This document shows, piece after piece, positions 30,813-35,223 of a DNA stretch of 35,223 nucleotides. Position numbers and translations under genes: made by a program. Source of the stretch: CAYNSX01 sp964400165 (GTDB lineage Bacteria > Armatimonadota > Hebobacteria > CAYNSX01); NCBI GenBank assembly GCA_964400165.1, contig CAYNSX010000027.1, forward strand, positions 1 through 35,223, in the 5' to 3' direction. Positions within the stretch are counted from its first letter, which is position 1. Every line of letters begins with the position of its first letter. Under the pieces are notes generated by a model that had not been told where the DNA came from, searched no databases, and saw only the letters and a program-made list of their open reading frames with translations.

Positions 30813-33185
30813 ATGGCACTAAAGCGCTCGCAGTCACCCCCGCCCGCGCGCAACGGCAACGGCCGTTCGGCCGTCGTCCGTGCCCGTCCGGTTCGGCCTG
30901 CCCCCGGCGCCCTGGCCCCGACGGTCAAGACCATCGCCCAGAAGCGGCGCGACGCCCGCCTCTTCGTCGAACTCTTCGGCCTCGGCCTCGGCCTCGTCGG
31001 GCTCATACTCCTCTTTGGGCAACTGGGCGTCGGCGCCTGGGTGCCCGCCTTTGTCGGCGCGTTCGTGGGAGAGTTGGCGGGCCAGGTCGGCGGCGTCGTC
31101 CTCTCGCTCGCCTTCATCGCGTATGGGGCCCTGCTCGTCATCCGCGGCCCCCTGCCGCGCACCGGCCCGCTGCTGATGGGGTGGGGGCTGCTGTTTGTCG
31201 TCTTCCTCACCTTCTTGCAATTGCAGTCGGCGACCGCCTTCGACTTCACCGCCCCCTCCTGGAACACCACCCCCGGCGGCCTCATCGGCGGCGCCATGTC
31301 CGCCATCCTGCGCCCCGCGTTCGGCACCACCCTCGCCACCATCGTCCTGACGGTCGTCGCCATCGCCGGCATCGTCCTCACTACCGGCGTCACTTTCACC
31401 TCCCTGGTGCGCAAGTCCGTGCGTGCGCTCCACTTCCTGGCGCGCGAGGCCGTGCACCTCTTCCAGTTGCCGGCGCGGATGCCCGCCTCGGTGCGCGCCC
31501 GCATCCGCAAGGCCATCCCGGTCCCCAACTTGTCGCGCATCCGCACGCGCATGCGCCCCACCGGCAGTGTCGGTGACCCCGAGCGCACTCGCGGAGCTGC
31601 CACCGGCAGTGTCGGTGACCCCGAGCGCAGTCGAGGGGCGCTCCCCGCCCTCCCCGCGCCGCCCGCCGAAGTCCCGCAATTCGGCGAGCCGCGCCGCAAG
31701 CGCGCCCCGAAGGCCGACGCGCCCGCCGACGCGCCGCGCGCCGAGCCGACCGCGCCCTTCAAGGATTTCCAACTGCCCCCGATTTCGCTCCTCACTCGCT
31801 CGCAACAGAAGCAGATTGTCGACGACACCGAAGACAAGATGCGCATCCTCGAAGAAACGCTCCTCGCCTTCGGCATCGAAGCCAAAGTCGTCGAGATCGA
31901 GCGCGGCCCGCGCGTCACCCGCTACGAAATCCTGCCGCCGCCCGGCGTCCGCGTCAGCAAGATTTCCAACCTCGCCGATAACCTCGCCCTCTCCCTCGCC
32001 GCGCTCGATGTGCGCGTCGAGGCGCCGGTGCCCGGCAAGGGCGTCATCGGCATCGAGGTCCCGCACAACGAAGCGGTCTTCGTCGACCTGCGCGAACTCT
32101 TCGAGTGTCCAGAAATGCAGAACGAGACCTCGCCCCTCGCCTTCGCCCTCGGCAAGGACATCACCGGCCACCCGCGCGTCGCCGCCCTCGACAAAATGCC
32201 CCACCTGCTCGTCGCCGGTGCCACCAACTCCGGCAAGAGCGTCTGCCTCAACGCCATGATTGTCTCCATCCTCCTCCGGGCCCGCCCCGACGAGGTGCAG
32301 TTCATGCTCGTTGACCCCAAGCGCGTCGAACTCTCCCTCTTCGAGGGCATCCCGCACCTCGTCGCACCCGTGGCTCAAGATGTGAAGCAGGCCGCCGGCC
32401 TCCTCCGCTGGGCCATCCGGGAAATGGAGGGCCGCTACGGGCGCTTCGCCGACCTCGGCGTCCGCAACATCACCGGCTTCAACGAACGCGCCGACCTCGA
32501 GAAGGACACCGACCGCCTGCCCTACATCGTCATCGTCATCGACGAACTCGCCGACCTGATGCTCCAGGCCCCCGCCGAGATCGAGACCTCCATCTGCCGC
32601 CTGGCGCAACTGGCGCGCGCCACCGGCATTCACCTCGTCGTCGCCACCCAGCGCCCGTCGGTGAATGTCATCACCGGCACCATCAAGGCCAACATCTCCA
32701 GCCGCATCGCCTTCGCCGTCGCCTCACAGGCCGACAGCCGCGTCATCCTCGATGTCAACGGCGCCGAGCGCCTCGTCGGCTCCGGCGATATGCTCTTCTA
32801 TCCCATTGACGCCGCCAAGCCGACGCGCATCCAGGGCGTCTGGGTGCGCGAGGCCGACATCAACAAGGTCGTCCACTTCCTGCGCGACCAGGGCGAACCC
32901 GTCTACCGCGCCACGCCCATCCCGCTCGAAGAGACCAAGGGCGCCAACGACGAAGTGGACGAAAGCGACGAAATCTTTCAGAAGGTCCTTGAATACCTGG
33001 CGATGAGTGAGAAGACCTCCGCCTCGATGCTGCAGCGCAAGTTCCGCATCGGCTATAACCGCGCCTCGCGCCTCATCGACGCCCTCGAAGCCCGCGGCAT
33101 CGTCGGCCCCGCGGACAGCAGCAAGCCGCGCGAAGTCTTCCCGGAAGCCATCACCGCCGTCCGCGCTTCCGCCAGCACGGACTAG
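30813..33185 (+). CDS. ftsK: FtsK/SpoIIIE DNA translocase
   Basis: A 790-residue septal DNA pump that clears chromosome ends during division. About four membrane segments lie in residues 48-205. A proline/alanine/arginine linker (about 245-320) follows, including a 14-residue tandem duplication (TGSVGDPERTRGAA, TGSVGDPERSRGAL) coded by family A repeats. The motor domain then begins: alpha segment (KVVEIERGPRVTRYEI), Walker A GATNSGKS (469-476), Walker B VIVIDELADLM (about 570), and RPSVNVITGTIKANISSRIA. The C-terminal gamma winged helix (about 715-780; MLQRKFRIGYNRASRLID) reads polar DNA sequences. Length fits short FtsK proteins. It is transcribed alone from an extended -10 box. Confidence 0.97.
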   Translation: MALKRSQSPPPARNGNGRSAVVRARPVRPAPGALAPTVKTIAQKRRDARLFVELFGLGLGLVGLILLFGQLGVGAWVPAFVGAFVGELAGQVGGVVLSLAFIAYGALLVIRGPLPRTGPLLMGWGLLFVVFLTFLQLQSATAFDFTAPSWNTTPGGLIGGAMSAILRPAFGTTLATIVLTVVAIAGIVLTTGVTFTSLVRKSVRALHFLAREAVHLFQLPARMPASVRARIRKAIPVPNLSRIRTRMRPTGSVGDPERTRGAATGSVGDPERSRGALPALPAPPAEVPQFGEPRRKRAPKADAPADAPRAEPTAPFKDFQLPPISLLTRSQQKQIVDDTEDKMRILEETLLAFGIEAKVVEIERGPRVTRYEILPPPGVRVSKISNLADNLALSLAALDVRVEAPVPGKGVIGIEVPHNEAVFVDLRELFECPEMQNETSPLAFALGKDITGHPRVAALDKMPHLLVAGATNSGKSVCLNAMIVSILLRARPDEVQFMLVDPKRVELSLFEGIPHLVAPVAQDVKQAAGLLRWAIREMEGRYGRFADLGVRNITGFNERADLEKDTDRLPYIVIVIDELADLMLQAPAEIETSICRLAQLARATGIHLVVATQRPSVNVITGTIKANISSRIAFAVASQADSRVILDVNGAERLVGSGDMLFYPIDAAKPTRIQGVWVREADINKVVHFLRDQGEPVYRATPIPLEETKGANDEVDESDEIFQKVLEYLAMSEKTSASMLQRKFRIGYNRASRLIDALEARGIVGPADSSKPREVFPEAITAVRASASTD
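31560..31643. repeat. 42-bp tandem duplication in the ftsK linker (family A repeat)
   Basis: Two units of 42 bp share their first 28 bases (ACCGGCAGTGTCGGTGACCC...GAGCGCA). Each holds the GACCCCGAGCGCA half of the family A palindrome; the second continues GTCGAGGGGC. The period is 14 codons, so the frame is kept. Confidence 0.85.
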
Positions 33186-33199
33186 TCCATCGCTGCAGG

Positions 33200-33243
33200 C
33201 CCTTCTCCGTTCGACGGAGAGGGGTGGCGAAGCCGGGGTGAGG
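33200..33243. repeat. Family B palindrome, copy 3
   Basis: CCCTTCTCCGTTCGACGGAG followed by the conserved tail GGTGGCGAAGCCGGGGTGAG. It sits 14 bp after the ftsK stop and may work as its terminator, though it has no T-tract. Confidence 0.8.
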
Positions 33244-33302
33244 TTGGAGCGACCCATAGCAGCCAAATGAAGTTGCCCGCCCCCTGGCTGGCCCGTAGTC
33301 GC

Positions 33303-33308
33303 TATAAT
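33303..33308 (+). promoter_or_regulatory. -10 box of the hicBA pair
   Basis: A perfect TATAAT ending 12 nt before the hicB ATG. The predicted leader is about 6 nt and lacks a Shine-Dalgarno. Confidence 0.55.
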
Positions 33309-33320
33309 GTGTCCCACCCC

Positions 33321-33533
33321 ATGCGAAATTCAGAAATCATCTTCACGGTCGAAGAGTCTCCCGACGGCGGCTTTGTCGCCCGCGCGCTCGGTCACTCCAT
33401 CTTCACCCAGGCCGACACTTTTGAGGCATTGAAGGCCGCGGTCCGCGACGCGGTGCAATGTCACTTCGACGACGACGCATTGCCGGCGCTCATCCGCCTG
33501 CACCTCGTCAAGGACGAAGTCATCCCGGTGTGA
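33321..33533 (+). CDS. hicB: HicB-like antitoxin, minimal form
   Basis: A 70-residue protein with the HicB partial RNase H-like fold: IIFTVEESPDGGFVARALGH, SIFTQADTFEALKAAVRDAV. It ends shortly after that fold (LIRLHLVKDEVIPV) without the usual C-terminal HTH or ribbon-helix-helix DNA-binding part. It should block the HicA toxin encoded next; self-repression would need another protein. Proteins of this exact type are often mislabelled in databases as 2-oxoisovalerate dehydrogenase. The start is the ATG 12 nt after a TATAAT box. The stop overlaps the hicA start as GTGA. Confidence 0.88.
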   Translation: MRNSEIIFTVEESPDGGFVARALGHSIFTQADTFEALKAAVRDAVQCHFDDDALPALIRLHLVKDEVIPV

Positions 33534-33778
33534 AGCTCCCGCGTGACTTGCGCGGCGCTGATTTGGCCAGACGCTTGCAGCGCCTTGGCTATCAAGTCAC
33601 CCGGAAGACCGGTAGTCACATTCGATTGACAGCCCATCGTTCGGGCCGCTCGCACCATGTGACCATTCCTGCACATGACTCACTGAAACCGGGAACGCTG
33701 ATCAGTATCCTGTCCGAAATTGCAGCATTTCTCGAATTGGAGACGGCTTCACTTCGGCAGCAACTGTTCGGGATCTGA
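33530..33778 (+). CDS. hicA: HicA-like mRNA interferase toxin
   Basis: An 82-residue double-stranded RNA-binding-fold toxin: LARRLQRLGYQVTRKTGSHI with H30 in the active-site GSH, then HHVTIPAHDSLKPGTLISIL, both hallmark HicA segments. HicA cleaves mRNA when free of HicB. It starts at GTG overlapping the hicB stop, so its synthesis depends on hicB translation. The antitoxin-first order is the reverse of the classical hicA-hicB but common for this subtype. Confidence 0.9.
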   Translation: MKLPRDLRGADLARRLQRLGYQVTRKTGSHIRLTAHRSGRSHHVTIPAHDSLKPGTLISILSEIAAFLELETASLRQQLFGI

Positions 33779-33805
33779 ACGCTGTCGGCGAATTGGCTCA
33801 TTCGG

Positions 33806-33832
33806 CCCAGGAGGGCAGGCATCTTGCCTGCC
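33806..33832. repeat. Family C palindrome between hicA and the GNAT gene
   Basis: GGAGGGCAGGCATCTTGCCT, identical in its core to the copy at 19910-19935. It lies 14 bp before the GNAT start codon. Confidence 0.85.
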
Positions 33833-33845
33833 GAACCTCTCGCGC

Positions 33846-34424
33846 ATGCCCCTCACCGTCCACCCCCTGACCCCCGACCGGTGGGATGACCTCGTCGAAC
33901 TCTTCGGCCGCCCGGGCGGCAGCATCGTCCGCGGCTGCTGGTGTATGTGCTACCGCCAGTCCGGCGCGCCGGCGCACACCTCGACATTGACCCCCGCCGC
34001 CCGCAACAAGCGCGCGCTCAAGCGCGTCGTCGACGGGGGCACGGTCCCCGGCCTCGTCGGCTATGAGCGCGGGCGCCTCATCGCTTGGATTTCCCTCGGC
34101 CCGCGCGTCGAGTACCGCCGGTTGCAGCGCTCGCCCGTGATGAAGCCCGTCGACGACCAGCCGGTCTGGTCGGTCGTCTGCTTCTTCGTCGATCAAGAAG
34201 CCCGCGGCCGCGGCATCGCCGAAGCGATGTTGAAGGGCGCGCTGAAATACGCCCGCACGCAGGGCGCGACACTGCTCGAGGCCTACCCCGTCGATACGAC
34301 GGTGCGCCGCAACCCGGACGACCTGTGGTTCGGCACCGCATCCATGTTCGACGCCTGCGGCTTCACCGAAGTCGCCCGCCGCAAACCCAACCGCCCGGTG
34401 ATGCGCAAGCGCCTTGCGCGGTGA
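33846..34424 (+). CDS. GNAT family N-acetyltransferase
   Basis: A 192-residue acyl-CoA-dependent acetyltransferase. Motif A is VWSVVCFFVDQEARGRGIAE (about 107-126; R-G-R-G-I-A binds acetyl-CoA), followed by MLKGALKYARTQGATLLEAY. An early Cys-rich stretch, GCWCMCYRQSG, is seen in one GNAT subgroup of unknown substrate. The ATG at 33846 begins MPLTVHPLTPDRWDDLVELF; no Shine-Dalgarno is visible. The stop codon lies inside a family A repeat. The gene is downstream of hicBA and may share its transcript. Confidence 0.88.
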   Translation: MPLTVHPLTPDRWDDLVELFGRPGGSIVRGCWCMCYRQSGAPAHTSTLTPAARNKRALKRVVDGGTVPGLVGYERGRLIAWISLGPRVEYRRLQRSPVMKPVDDQPVWSVVCFFVDQEARGRGIAEAMLKGALKYARTQGATLLEAYPVDTTVRRNPDDLWFGTASMFDACGFTEVARRKPNRPVMRKRLAR

Positions 34425-34445
34425 CCCCGAGCAGCGTCGAGGGGC
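34423..34445. repeat. Family A repeat overlapping the GNAT stop codon
   Basis: GACCCCGAGCAGCGTCGAGG followed by GGC. Its first two bases are part of the TGA stop, so the element may have set the present C-terminus of the protein. Confidence 0.75.
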
Positions 34446-34505
34446 CGCCGCAAGCCAAACCGGCCAATTATGCGTCGGCGCTTACGACCGCGCCCGCAAA
34501 GTGTA

Positions 34506-34528
34506 GGGGCGGCACTCCTGTGCCGCCC
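34506..34528. repeat. GGGCGGCA/TGCCGCCC palindrome
   Basis: GGGCGGCACTCCTGTGCCGC within a 23-bp near-perfect palindrome, in a 416-bp stretch (34425-34840) that contains no gene. It is the only copy in the window. Confidence 0.7.
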
Positions 34529-34539
34529 GAATCTTTCTT

Positions 34540-34593
34540 CCCTCTCCCAGTTCGGGAGAGGGTGCCCCGAGCGTATGCAAGGGGCGGGTGAGG
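34540..34593. repeat. Family B palindrome, copy 4, with a nested repeat
   Basis: CCCTCTCCCAGTTCGGGAGA, then GTGCCCCGAGCGTATGCAAG (itself palindrome-like, GCCCC/GGGGC), then GGCGGGTGAGG. The nested part recalls the family A core placed inside a family B tail. Confidence 0.7.
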
Positions 34594-34628
34594 ACGAAGT
34601 AAAGGGCGGTCGGGAAATGGTCACTGAA

Positions 34629-34643
34629 CAGGCGGGACGCCTG
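34629..34643. repeat. CAGGCGGGACGCCTG palindrome
   Basis: A 6-bp stem (CAGGCG/CGCCTG) with a 3-nt loop. Wider imperfect arms, AAAGGGCGG and CCGCCCTTT, flank it at about 34601 and 34672. Confidence 0.6.
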
Positions 34644-34730
34644 CGGTGACTACCGTACACCCGGGAACATCCGCCGCCCTTTCCCTGTCCAATCCCTGGT
34701 TCGAAACCGCAGGCGCTGGGGATAGGAAAA

Positions 34731-34759
34731 TTGAGGCCACATCCCGAATTTGATACGAT
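34731..34759 (+). promoter_or_regulatory. Sigma70-type promoter of the exported beta-propeller gene
   Basis: -35 TTGAGG (34731-34736), 17-bp spacer, extended -10 TGATACGAT (34751-34759). This is the only promoter in the window with a good -35. The leader is about 75 nt and ends in AGGGGAGG. Confidence 0.6.
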
Positions 34760-34840
34760 GTCTCCGCTGCGGGATTGTCGGATAGGCACCACGCGGCCGG
34801 TCACGCGATGAGGCCTGACACGGCCCAGGGGAGGACGCCG

Positions 34841-35223
34841 ATGCGCGTTCCGATTCGATTGGCATTGCTGGCATCACTCACCCTGGCGCTGCTCGCGCCC
34901 GCCTCCGCCGACCCGAAGTGGGGCCGCGTCGTCTACCAGGGCGAAATGCTGCCCGGCCAGCGCGGGCTGTTCGTGATGGACGCCGACGGCGAACGCGCCG
35001 TCATGATCCCGCCCAGCGCCACGCTCACCGAGATGATCACCCCCGCCCTGGCGCCGAACGGCAACCGCCTCGCCTTCGCCGGCCACGCCGCCGACCAGCC
35101 CTTCAAGATTTACCTCTGGGACCTCACTCTCGACAACCAGCCCATCGGCGATCCGCAGCCCGCCACCTTCGGTGACGCCCACGATGAGCAGCCCGCCTGG
35201 TCGCCCGACGCCGCCAAACTCGC
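34841..35223 (+). CDS. Exported TolB/PD40-like beta-propeller protein, N-terminal part
   Basis: An open frame of 127 codons that runs off the window. It begins with a signal peptide, MRVPIRLALLASLTLALLAP, cleaved near ASA-DP. Repeats of the PD40/TolB type follow: GLFVMDADGERAVMIPPS, LAPNGNRLAFAG, IYLWDLTLDN, EQPAWSPDAAKL. AGGGGAGG lies 6 nt before the ATG. PD40 propellers act in periplasmic protein contacts or as parts of peptidases; the missing C-terminus would decide. Confidence 0.82.
   Translation, partial: MRVPIRLALLASLTLALLAPASADPKWGRVVYQGEMLPGQRGLFVMDADGERAVMIPPSATLTEMITPALAPNGNRLAFAGHAADQPFKIYLWDLTLDNQPIGDPQPATFGDAHDEQPAWSPDAAKL

Noticed and set aside
30175..30822. A 215-codon open frame across the ftsK upstream region
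   Set aside because: It runs through several palindromes, the TATAAT box and the structured RNA; no domain and no ribosome site.
31560..31643. Possible CRISPR array from the 42-bp repeat
   Set aside because: Only two units, no spacers, in frame inside ftsK, and no cas genes in the window.
30834..32633. A 599-codon minus-strand frame opposite ftsK
   Set aside because: Composition is low-complexity Gly/Asp/Glu/Ala and it mirrors ftsK codons; not a protein.
33321..33533. 2-oxoisovalerate dehydrogenase fragment
   Set aside because: The sequence has the HicB fold pattern, and the next gene is HicA; the dehydrogenase name is a common database error.

Overview
This 35.2 kb window is a GC-rich bacterial chromosome segment with a diderm (two-membrane) gene set: an Omp85 porin-assembly protein, TamB, two Skp/OmpH-like chaperones, LpxD, LptC- and LptA-like proteins and a lipoprotein. 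It also carries a UPF0182 membrane protein and a polyprenyl synthase of the kind seen in Actinobacteria and Deinococci. Several -10 boxes lie right next to start codons. Together these suggest an outer-membrane-bearing lineage near Armatimonadota or other deep Terrabacteria. This assignment is inference, and no rRNA is present to test it.

Layout, left to right. (1) 1-1500, minus: the Holliday-junction operon ruvC-ruvA-ruvB, with ruvB cut by the window edge. (2) 1633-4428, minus: a 931-residue UPF0182 membrane protein. (3) 4466-6535, minus: an AT-richer type II restriction-modification pair (m5C methyltransferase, then a Bpu10I-like endonuclease), probably acquired by transfer. (4) 6717-11530, minus: a very large exported protein with PepSY/YcdB-like repeats, preceded by a SAM-dependent methyltransferase. 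(5) 11583-12839, plus: a class III PLP aminotransferase. (6) 12848-28151, minus: tamB and then a long, tightly overlapping run of bamA-like, two skp-like genes, lpxD, a lipoprotein, lptC, lptA, xseB, a polyprenyl synthase, dxs and a COG1579 zinc-ribbon protein. (7) 28198-29908, minus: a sensor kinase followed by a single-domain response regulator. (8) 29909-30812: about 900 bp without protein genes, filled with short palindromes and holding a promoter plus a ~184-nt structured RNA that resembles 6S RNA. (9) 30813-35223, plus: ftsK, a hicB-hicA toxin-antitoxin pair, a GNAT acetyltransferase, and the start of an exported beta-propeller (TolB/PD40-like) protein.

How it works together: the block 12.8-28.2 kb joins outer-membrane protein insertion (TamB, Omp85, Skp-like), lipid A acylation (LpxD), LPS transport (LptC/LptA) and isoprenoid supply (Dxs, polyprenyl synthase). 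Many of its genes overlap by 4 to 26 bases, which argues for translational coupling in one long transcript.

Two signals run through the whole window. First, several families of short palindromes are scattered between genes, and some sit inside genes in frame (ruvA, tamB twice, ftsK as a tandem pair, the polyprenyl synthase, and the 3' end of the second skp-like gene). Second, six genes are preceded by an extended -10 box of form TGnTAnnnT. For several genes (with or without TGn) the box lies so close to the start codon that the mRNA would have almost no leader. The restriction-modification pair and the lower-operon genes instead use Shine-Dalgarno sequences.
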